This document shows positions 1 to 5,028 of a stretch of 5,028 nucleotides of DNA, one piece after another. The DNA lies in NCBI GenBank assembly GCA_021806355.1, contig JAJZXT010000126.1, positions 1 through 5,028 on the forward strand, given 5' to 3'. The translations under genes were made by a program, and so were the position numbers. Source of the DNA: Thermoplasmata archaeon. GTDB lineage: Archaea > Thermoplasmatota > Thermoplasmata > Thermoplasmatales > Thermoplasmataceae. Under the pieces are notes generated by a model. That model did not search any database and was not told the origin of the DNA. It saw only the letters and a list, made by a program, of their open reading frames with translations. Positions within the stretch are counted from its first letter, which is position 1, and the number at the start of each line of letters is the position of its first letter.

Positions 1-199
1 TCGGTGCAAGCATTTTAGAGTCCAGAGTTGTAAAAGCACTTTGAGTCGCTGACTGGTAACCTTGGTCGTTGGTCGTTCCAGTGGAAGGAACATACCATAG
101 AATGAATCCGGTTAAAACTGTGGTACCTATGGCGAAAAGCAATAATGCTCCTATGATTTCGCTTACTGCAGAATCTTCATTGTCTTTAACTGGTTTCAT
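1..199 (-). CDS. Type IV pilin-like surface protein, N-terminal fragment (partial)
   Basis: The minus strand reads from an ATG at 199-197 off the left edge, giving 66 complete codons without a stop. The protein starts with a short charged stretch (residues 1-9, with four acidic residues), then AVSEIIGALLLFAIG at 11-25 and a hydrophobic segment to about residue 37, followed by WYVPSTG and a Thr/Ser/Gln-rich exposed region. The AVSEIIGA plus hydrophobic helix pattern is the archaeal type IV pilin/archaellin-like N-terminus (Pilin_N type), normally processed by a prepilin peptidase and then anchored in the membrane or assembled in a filament. The residues just before the core are Asp-Ser rather than the usual Lys/Arg followed by Gly/Ala, so processing is uncertain. 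The start is supported by an in-frame upstream TAA with no ATG or GTG between, and by a TATA box at leaderless distance. It could be a minor pilin or a large surface protein that only borrows this N-terminus; the rest lies outside the window. Confidence 0.8.
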   Translation of the reverse strand, partial: MKPVKDNEDSAVSEIIGALLLFAIGTTVLTGFILWYVPSTGTTNDQGYQSATQSAFTTLDSKMLAP

Positions 200-225
200 A
201 GTATAAGTCTTTAGCAAAAAAGAGG

Positions 226-238
226 ATATAATCTTTTC
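226..238 (-). promoter_or_regulatory. Archaeal BRE/TATA promoter of the pilin-like gene
   Basis: On the minus strand this reads GAAAAGATTATAT: a purine-rich BRE-like block followed by a TATA-like TTATAT. The TATA core lies 27 to 32 bases upstream of the A of the ATG at 199. That is the spacing expected if transcription starts at or next to the start codon, giving a leaderless mRNA, a common arrangement in Thermoplasmata. No Shine-Dalgarno-like sequence lies in front of this ATG, which fits. Judged by eye only. Confidence 0.55.
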
Positions 239-262
239 ACTGATCTCAGAAATGAAAAATCC

Positions 263-290
263 TTATCTGATCATGATATTATCGGATATG
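263..290. repeat. Imperfect direct repeat in the divergent promoter region
   Basis: Two copies of TTATCNGAT lie at 263-271 (TTATCTGAT) and 279-287 (TTATCGGAT), 16 bases apart start to start. Both are followed by ATG, with one extra C in the first copy. An 8-base palindrome, ATCATGAT, spans 270-277 between them. The repeat sits between the minus-strand pilin-like gene and the plus-strand helicase, overlapping where the helicase promoter should be; the AT-rich ATATTAT at 276-282 is the best TATA candidate for the helicase. It could be an operator for a dimeric regulator, or chance in AT-rich DNA. Confidence 0.3.
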
Positions 291-301
291 TTTTATTGCC
301 C

Positions 302-306
302 GGGGG
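302..306 (+). promoter_or_regulatory. G-rich possible ribosome binding site of the XPB-like helicase
   Basis: GGGGG ends six bases before the ATG at 313, in an otherwise AT-rich spacer. It is not a canonical GGAGG or GGTG, but it could pair with the CCUCC core of the 16S 3' end with one G-U wobble, at good spacing. It supports the ATG at 313 as the start, since no clear TATA box lies at leaderless distance from it. Confidence 0.35.
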
Positions 307-312
307 CCAGAA

Positions 313-2130
313 ATGCCCTCTGACCAAAAACCCTTGATTGTTCAGGGAGACGGCACCATTTTTCTCGAAGTTGATAAAGACCCTGATCACTCATGCAGGG
401 ACAGGCTTCTCAGATTTTCTGAACTGGTGAAGTCCCCGGAACATGTGCACACCTACAAAATCACACCCCTTGCAATATGGAACGCAGCTTCATCAAAGAT
501 ATCACTTGAGGAAATACTTGGAGTTCTTTCCCAGTATTCCAAATACAGTATCCCATCAAATGTAGAGGCAAATATTCACGATTGGTACTCAAGGTATGGG
601 AAGATCAAGCTTGTAAGAAACACGCAAAATGATGAGGCTTCGGAACACATTGAGAAGATTCCTGATTCCATATTCCTTGTTTCTGAAGATACTATTGTTA
701 TTCAGGAATTGATGAGCAGAAAATCTGTTTCACAGTATATAACGACAAGGTTATCTGAAACAAGCCTCGAACTGAGATCCATTTACAGAGGCAGGTTGAA
801 ACAAGCCCTCATAAAGATAGGATATCCTGTTGATGATAGGGTTGGATACCTCCAGGGAGACCCAATTGATTTTGATCTCAGGACCACGACGCTTAAAGGC
901 AAGGATCTAACTATAAGGCCATACCAAAAGGAGGCTGTGGAATCATTTGTGCACGGAAACAAGAGCGGCATAATAGTCCTTCCAAGCGGTTCAGGAAAAA
1001 CTGTTGTTGGAATGCTGGTGATGAATAAGATAAGGGAAAACACGCTCATAATTACCACCGGAACTGTGGCAGTAAGGCAGTGGATATCAGAGCTTATTGA
1101 CAAGACAAGCCTGGCACCGGGAATGATCGGAGAATATACCGGCGATAATAAGGAAATACTTCCCGTGACGGTGACAACATACCAAACTCTCACATATTCA
1201 CCAAGGCGGAAATCTGCAGATTCTAATCCGGAAGCGAATTCAGAAGTACAGGAGAATCCCAGTGCCGAAAATGAAGAGGCGTTTAACCTGGGAAACTATC
1301 CTCATCTTGAAATATTCCGTGCAAGAAACTGGGGAATCATCATATATGATGAGGTGCACCTCCTTCCTGCGCCCGTATTCAGGATAACCACGGAGATTCA
1401 GGCCAAGAAGAGGCTTGGGCTCACGGCAACGCTGATCAGGGAAGACGGGAAAGAAGAGGATGCATTCTCACTGATAGGCCCAAAGAAATATGATGCACCA
1501 TGGAAGGATCTGGAGAGGCAGGGATGGATTGCAACAGCCTTCTGCCACGAAGTGAGGGTAAAATTCCCCAATGATGATTACAAGATGCAGTATGCTGTTG
1601 CCCCTCCCAGGCTTAAATACCGGATAGCAGCGGACAATCCCATGAAATTGGAAGCCGTGAAATCCATCCTTTCCCGCCTCTCCGGGGATGATTCTGTCCT
1701 TATTATTGGTGACTATCTTGAACAATTGGATATCATCGCTTCAGAACTTAAGGCGCCCATTATAACCGGAAAGATGAAGAATTCCCTCAGGGAGAAGATC
1801 TATTCTGAATTCAGGTCAGGATCGATAAAGATCCTTGTTGTGTCAAAGGTCGCAAACTATGCAATTGATCTCCCTGATGCAAACGTTGCCATACAGGTAT
1901 CCGGAACGTTTGGATCAAGGCAGGAGGAAGCCCAGCGCCTGGGAAGGCTGCTTCGACCAAAATCATCAGGCGTTTCAGCCAATTTCTATTCCATCGTTAC
2001 AAGAGACACCCTAGATCAGGATTTTTCCATGAGAAGGCAGATGTTTCTCACGGAAAGGGGTTACGCTTATGATATTGTGGATCATGGGGAACTGCTGAGG
2101 AACGTGAAAGTAATCGCGGAAAATGATTAG
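313..2130 (+). CDS. XPB/Rad25-family DNA helicase with N-terminal XPB/Ssl2-type domain
   Basis: This complete 605-residue protein is an ATP-dependent superfamily 2 DNA translocase/helicase of the XPB family. Residues 7-190 form an XPB/Ssl2-type N-terminal domain (landmarks FSEL at 35-38, TYKIT at 47-51, IP at 80-81). The motor follows: a Q-motif-like RPYQ at 202-205, Walker A LPSGSGKT at 223-230, the DEVH box at 346-349, motif III LTAT at 370-373 and the XPB-specific RED at 376-378. The second motor half has the motif V region SKVANYAIDLP (511-521) and motif VI QRLGRLLRP (541-549). All catalytic residues are present, so it should be active. YDEVHLLPAPVFR and the region after it resemble bacterial, especially actinobacterial, XPB as I remember it. 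An acidic insert occupies about 297-328. No Bax1 nuclease gene, the usual archaeal XPB neighbour, is adjacent. Likely roles are DNA repair or duplex opening; the exact pathway is not shown by the sequence. Confidence 0.95.
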   Translation: MPSDQKPLIVQGDGTIFLEVDKDPDHSCRDRLLRFSELVKSPEHVHTYKITPLAIWNAASSKISLEEILGVLSQYSKYSIPSNVEANIHDWYSRYGKIKLVRNTQNDEASEHIEKIPDSIFLVSEDTIVIQELMSRKSVSQYITTRLSETSLELRSIYRGRLKQALIKIGYPVDDRVGYLQGDPIDFDLRTTTLKGKDLTIRPYQKEAVESFVHGNKSGIIVLPSGSGKTVVGMLVMNKIRENTLIITTGTVAVRQWISELIDKTSLAPGMIGEYTGDNKEILPVTVTTYQTLTYSPRRKSADSNPEANSEVQENPSAENEEAFNLGNYPHLEIFRARNWGIIIYDEVHLLPAPVFRITTEIQAKKRLGLTATLIREDGKEEDAFSLIGPKKYDAPWKDLERQGWIATAFCHEVRVKFPNDDYKMQYAVAPPRLKYRIAADNPMKLEAVKSILSRLSGDDSVLIIGDYLEQLDIIASELKAPIITGKMKNSLREKIYSEFRSGSIKILVVSKVANYAIDLPDANVAIQVSGTFGSRQEEAQRLGRLLRPKSSGVSANFYSIVTRDTLDQDFSMRRQMFLTERGYAYDIVDHGELLRNVKVIAEND

Positions 2131-2141
2131 TCTTCCTAATC
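2125..2141. terminator. Short hairpin between the two convergent stop codons
   Basis: GATTAG at 2125-2130 and CTAATC at 2136-2141 are a perfect 6-base inverted repeat around a 5-base loop. It contains the helicase stop codon TAG and ends just before the stop of the opposing gene. Its position suggests a two-way 3'-end structure, but the stem has only two G-C pairs and would be weak at high growth temperature. Archaeal termination relies mainly on T-tracts, so a role as terminator is doubtful. Confidence 0.25.
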
Positions 2142-2145
2142 CCGC

Positions 2146-4266
2146 TCATAACCATGGTGAACGATATACCTTTTTCTCCTTTTGAACCTCAATCGGAATT
2201 ATAAACCCTTTTTTTCTTATCTCGGTAACGAAGGTATAAAGGCTTACCCCAGACTTTACCACCAGTATCTCCGGTGAAATGCGCTTCTCGATCATTTCTG
2301 ATATGGATTTTATTCCCATGATGTTATCAATGATCGTTCTGTCATTTACCTGCAGGATTGCCTGGCATTTTGTCATGGTGATCTCTTTTCCTTTTTCCTC
2401 CATGTCCTTAATCAGCCGTTCTATGGTGTTTGGAATTGGAACCGAACTCTTCTTCTCAAGGAAAGACAATACCTTGCCTAGATCCCCGGATCTATTCATA
2501 TAAGCGGAAAGGGAAGATTTTGTTATTGTGAATGTGCATATTAAATCAGCACGGGTCAGTTCAGAAAAGTCAGCAAGCGTTTTCAAGTCATTGAAATCTG
2601 CATCTATGCTGATGAATACCTCATTGTTTGGCAGTACCTTCAACGGTCTTGGATTATCTTTCACTGCTACCCGGGAATTGAACTTTCCTGATTCTTCGTA
2701 AACGTTTTTGAATTCAGGCTCTGGAAAAATGTATGTTTCCAAGGTCAGGTACTGTGTTGACATTTTTATCAGGCCATAAACACTAAGGAACTCGTACAGT
2801 TCAAGAAACCACTCTGAAATCCCTCTTTCCAGGTTTTTCCTGTCATAACTCAATGAATTCGAATATTGATCACTTGGGCTGTTCTTGGTCAACCATACGG
2901 CCGTTTTTCTTGAGAAAATGAAATATTTTTCACCGGATTTTATCTCCTCTAAGATATCAGAAATTTTAGCCGGTTCTTTCATATCGTAAAGGTACCGGAG
3001 GATTAGTGCTCTTAAATTGTCGAGATAGAACGAAGTGTTGCCTTCCCCCCACCCTGAGAATATATGGCTTCCAAATATATGGCGTTCCAGCTTCGTCGGG
3101 AAATTTTTATCCTCTAAATAAACCATAGCATCCTTTGTTATTGTTATTTTAGTTTCCCCTCCCTTTATCCAGCTTTCATGCCTGGCAAATTCAATGATCA
3201 ACTCCAGATCTTTTGCTGGCATTCCGAGAAATTTCTGTATGGTTTCCAAGGAACGCTTCTTTGATCTGCTTTCAAGATAGTATAAAGCAATGAAAAGTTT
3301 CTTGAATTGTGCAGCATAATCAAACCCATAGTTTTTCAAGACAGGATGCAATACCTCGGTTTCCTTCACCTTGCCGGGTTTTGCCGGTTTCTTTTCCTGG
3401 CTGTGTTCCCGCCTGAGGATCTTTGCAATTTCATCGGGAATGAAAGCCAGTTCCGTGCCGTAATATTTGTTCTGCGCGGTGCAATAAACCAATCCCCTGG
3501 ACAATAAGGATATAAGAGGTTCTCCGTTGGAATAGAATTTTGGGGAAAATATCTCGTTAATGGGAACAGAATAGTAGTATGTGTAAGATTTTTTCAAATG
3601 GAATTCATTCAATAAAACATTAAAATTAGAGATGCCTCCATCGGTCATCAGGTAATCCATGATCTTCTTTTCATTGCTGTTCAGATTTGCGATTGTTTCT
3701 GGAAGATTCACCAGTATCCTGCTGTATGTTTCTGCGGAGACCAATGGCTTTGGCATTGTAATATCCACTTTGTAAAATTTAGCTATTTTTTCCAGAATGG
3801 CCATTGGGTAGTTTTTCAGTGGATTCACCATCGTCAGATCATAGATGCTTTCCTCCATTGTGGTTCCTGCCATGGCATAATCGACGGGTATGACCAGGGT
3901 TTCTGGTTCCTCCTTGTTTGGAATTCCAAAAATAACCAGCTTATCAAGACATTCAAAAACCTCCGGTTTTAATACCTTATTCTTCATTTTTAACAACTTC
4001 CTATCCACTGTAAAAAACCTCTCCCGTGCATAGGTTGAGGCATAGAATTCCTGTGCCCCCTCACTGAGCGAGTCCAAGCGATTTTTCAAGTTAAATCCGT
4101 CGGCGAGGGTTTTCCGGACATAATCCGGATCCTTTGGATAAGAAGTTGTATGAGTTTTCGGATGCATCAATTCTGATGATCTCCTGAAAATAAATTCAGC
4201 ATAACCTTTGTCAACTTTCTTAAGGATTGATAAAATTGTGTATGAGGCAAGGTTTTCAGATTCCAT
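2146..4266 (-). CDS. Helicase-associated protein with winged-helix-like segments and C-terminal XPB/Ssl2-type domain
   Basis: This complete 706-residue protein has no Walker A, no DExH box and no membrane segment, so it is not itself a motor. Residues 541-695 match the N-terminal domain of the neighbouring helicase: FSEL at 567-570, TFTIT at 578-582, IP at 611-612, KSIS at 653-656, RIS at 662-664 and KGF at 685-687. Upstream, about 60-130, 193-285, 310-395 and 415-512 each look like winged-helix units, several ending in a short beta-like segment such as LVIPVDYA or LAFIPDEI. Residues 286-304 are a Lys/Glu-rich linker. The layout resembles the large helicase-associated proteins encoded near XPB in actinobacteria (from memory) and, more distantly, p52/Tfb2 of TFIIH. 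The likely role is a DNA-binding or regulatory partner of the helicase. It starts at the first ATG, supported by a Shine-Dalgarno-like site, and lies 56 bases after the ABC ATPase gene, perhaps co-transcribed with it. The partner role is inferred. Confidence 0.85.
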   Translation of the reverse strand: MESENLASYTILSILKKVDKGYAEFIFRRSSELMHPKTHTTSYPKDPDYVRKTLADGFNLKNRLDSLSEGAQEFYASTYARERFFTVDRKLLKMKNKVLKPEVFECLDKLVIFGIPNKEEPETLVIPVDYAMAGTTMEESIYDLTMVNPLKNYPMAILEKIAKFYKVDITMPKPLVSAETYSRILVNLPETIANLNSNEKKIMDYLMTDGGISNFNVLLNEFHLKKSYTYYYSVPINEIFSPKFYSNGEPLISLLSRGLVYCTAQNKYYGTELAFIPDEIAKILRREHSQEKKPAKPGKVKETEVLHPVLKNYGFDYAAQFKKLFIALYYLESRSKKRSLETIQKFLGMPAKDLELIIEFARHESWIKGGETKITITKDAMVYLEDKNFPTKLERHIFGSHIFSGWGEGNTSFYLDNLRALILRYLYDMKEPAKISDILEEIKSGEKYFIFSRKTAVWLTKNSPSDQYSNSLSYDRKNLERGISEWFLELYEFLSVYGLIKMSTQYLTLETYIFPEPEFKNVYEESGKFNSRVAVKDNPRPLKVLPNNEVFISIDADFNDLKTLADFSELTRADLICTFTITKSSLSAYMNRSGDLGKVLSFLEKKSSVPIPNTIERLIKDMEEKGKEITMTKCQAILQVNDRTIIDNIMGIKSISEMIEKRISPEILVVKSGVSLYTFVTEIRKKGFIIPIEVQKEKKVYRSPWL
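2171..2215 (+). terminator. T-tract terminator candidates for the helicase transcript
   Basis: The plus strand has T5 at 2171-2175, TTTT at 2180-2183 and T7 at 2209-2215, about 40 to 85 bases after the helicase stop codon. Archaeal RNA polymerase ends transcription at such T-rich non-template tracts without needing a hairpin. The same bases encode Lys/Phe-rich codons at the end of the opposing gene (KKGF, EKEKK area), so the tracts may simply reflect coding. No comparable T-tract is seen on the minus strand after the stop of the opposing gene. Confidence 0.4.
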
Positions 4267-4275
4267 AATGCAAAG

Positions 4276-4282
4276 CCACCTT
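4276..4282 (-). promoter_or_regulatory. Shine-Dalgarno-like site of the helicase-associated gene
   Basis: The minus strand reads AAGGTGG, ending nine bases before the ATG at 4266. AGGTG can pair with the CACCU of the 16S 3' end. This supports the first ATG over the next in-frame Met at residue 34, and means the gene is translated from a leadered mRNA, possibly read through from the ABC ATPase gene. Confidence 0.55.
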
Positions 4283-4322
4283 CATAGTGATCCTACTAAA
4301 GTGATAAACTTGACGCCCTCAA

Positions 4323-5028
4323 CTATGGGGGAAATAGATGGTTGGTTTTACTAGAAACTCCTAACCTGAATCTCATTTGCGTCCCAATCCCTTCGATAAC
4401 GTCTGGAGGCAATTCTTTCGCGTGCATCTCAATTTTCTCGCCATTTTCCAGTTCAACCTTGATTCGATATCCTTTGCCCTCATAACCATATCCAAGCAGG
4501 GTTCCTGATATGTTGCCATTCCCGGAAATCTCAATATCCTCCGGCCTGACTGCTATTTTTTCCTCATTAATGGTCAATATATTATAACCGAGGAATCTTG
4601 CTAGGATTTCACTTCCAGGATTCTCCCAGATCTCTTCCGGTTTCCCTTTCCTGACAACCCTTCCATTTGCTATAAAAACTACAGAGTCTCCGAGGAATAA
4701 GCCTTCATTAACGTCGTGCGTGACGTAAATCATCGTCTGCCCAAGTTTTCTTGATATGGATTTTATCTCCACCATAATATCATTTCTCAAGCCTGGATCA
4801 AGCGAGCTCATGGGTTCATCCATAAGCAGAATGTCCGGTGAAGTCACCAGGGATCGGGCCATCGCAACCCGCTGCTTTTCTCCACCTGATATTGTTCCGG
4901 GATATTTTTTCAAGAGGCTTGAAATTCTCAGGGTTTTTGAAATTTCCTCAACCTTATTCTCTATCAAACTTTCCTTGTATCTCTTTGCCCTGAGTCCGTA
5001 TGCGATGTTGTCGTATGCAGTCATATGA
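4323..5028 (-). CDS. ABC transporter ATP-binding subunit, MalK/PotA/FbpC class with TOBE domain (partial)
   Basis: The gene enters from the right edge. In-frame His-Met at the edge gives HMTAYDNIAYGL, the usual interior sequence just after the Q-loop in this family, so the ATG at 5024 is internal and not the start. About 85 N-terminal residues with Walker A and the Q-loop lie outside; the full protein would be about 320 residues. Counting from that Met, the ABC signature ISGGE is at 45-49, Walker B ILLMDEP at 65-71, the D-loop SSLD at 73-76 and the switch histidine at 103 (VTHD). VRPEDI, about residues 158-163, opens a C-terminal TOBE substrate-sensing domain that runs to the end. It powers import through a membrane permease; the substrate (sugar, polyamine, iron, thiamine or oxyanion) cannot be told from this part. 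The stop is TAG at 4325-4323, with no T-rich terminator before the next gene. Confidence 0.92.
   Translation of the reverse strand, partial: HMTAYDNIAYGLRAKRYKESLIENKVEEISKTLRISSLLKKYPGTISGGEKQRVAMARSLVTSPDILLMDEPMSSLDPGLRNDIMVEIKSISRKLGQTMIYVTHDVNEGLFLGDSVVFIANGRVVRKGKPEEIWENPGSEILARFLGYNILTINEEKIAVRPEDIEISGNGNISGTLLGYGYEGKGYRIKVELENGEKIEMHAKELPPDVIEGIGTQMRFRLGVSSKTNHLFPP

Noticed and set aside
298..308. GCCC-GG-GGGC as a hairpin before the helicase start
   Set aside because: A two-base loop cannot close a stable hairpin. The patch is better read as a G-rich sequence that may help ribosome binding.
783..1193. Open frame of 136 codons on the minus strand
   Set aside because: It lies wholly inside the helicase motor domain on the opposite strand, and the helicase frame carries the conserved motifs. 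The frame looks like a coding shadow.
1468..1725. Open frame of 85 codons on the minus strand
   Set aside because: It is inside the conserved helicase region, has no recognisable domain, and is explained as a shadow.
2279..2503. Open frame of 74 codons on the plus strand, hydrophobic and Met/Ser-rich
   Set aside because: It is antisense to the conserved C-terminal XPB/Ssl2-type domain of the partner gene. The membrane-like look comes from reading Lys/Ile/Asp-rich codons backwards.
3307..3507. Open frame of 66 codons on the plus strand
   Set aside because: It is antisense to the middle of the partner gene and shows no motif.
2146..4266. Partner gene as a second helicase or a nuclease such as Bax1
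   Set aside because: No Walker A, DExH box or recognisable nuclease motif is present, and its helicase-like part is only the non-motor XPB/Ssl2-type domain.
4286..4305. Two AGTGAT copies 14 bases apart in the 56-base spacer
   Set aside because: Six-base matches are expected by chance in AT-rich DNA, and nothing else supports a site there.
4301..4310. AGTTTATCAC on the minus strand as a TATA box for the partner gene
   Set aside because: At about 40 bases before the ATG it would place the transcript start within or just beside the Shine-Dalgarno-like site, and its match to an archaeal TATA box is weak.
5022..5024. ATG as the start codon of the ABC ATPase
   Set aside because: The frame stays open to the edge and the preceding His gives the family's usual His-Met-Thr interior sequence. 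Walker A and the Q-loop would be missing if this were the true start.
4756..5028. Open frame of 90 codons on the plus strand reaching the right edge
   Set aside because: It is antisense to the signature and Walker B region of the ABC ATPase, which is clearly the real gene.

Overview
The window looks like a piece of archaeal chromosome, most likely from the Thermoplasmata (Thermoplasma/Ferroplasma/Cuniculiplasma-like). The reasons are a surface protein with an archaeal type IV pilin-like N-terminus, an archaeal BRE/TATA element at leaderless distance from that gene, arginine codons that are largely AGG/AGA, and an XPB-type helicase. This assignment is inferred from style and gene content, not from a marker gene.

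Layout from left to right: (1) 1-199, minus strand, the N-terminal 66 codons of a pilin-like surface or secreted protein that runs off the left edge. (2) 200-312, a divergent promoter region holding a BRE/TATA for the minus gene, an imperfect direct repeat and a G-rich patch just before the next start codon. (3) 313-2130, plus strand, a complete 605-residue XPB-family SF2 helicase with an N-terminal XPB/Ssl2-type domain. (4) 2146-4266, minus strand, a complete 706-residue protein with no helicase motor. It appears to be a chain of winged-helix-like segments ending in the same XPB/Ssl2-type domain found at the N-terminus of the helicase. (5) 4323-5028, minus strand, the C-terminal three quarters of an ABC transporter ATPase of the MalK/PotA/FbpC class with a TOBE domain, running off the right edge.

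The centre of interest is the tail-to-tail pair at 313-4266. The two proteins share a domain of about 150 residues, at opposite ends, with landmark residues at nearly identical spacing. In eukaryotic TFIIH the XPB N-terminal domain pairs with a similarly folded domain of p52/Tfb2, a winged-helix protein that regulates the XPB motor. The neighbour here has the same architectural logic, so the pair may be a prokaryotic XPB plus p52-like module. The shared domain is visible in the sequence; the physical partnership is inference. The two stop codons are only 15 bases apart, and the likely termination signals of the helicase lie inside the end of the partner gene.

No RNA gene, CRISPR array, insertion sequence or integrase was seen. 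No stretch longer than about 115 bases is free of genes.
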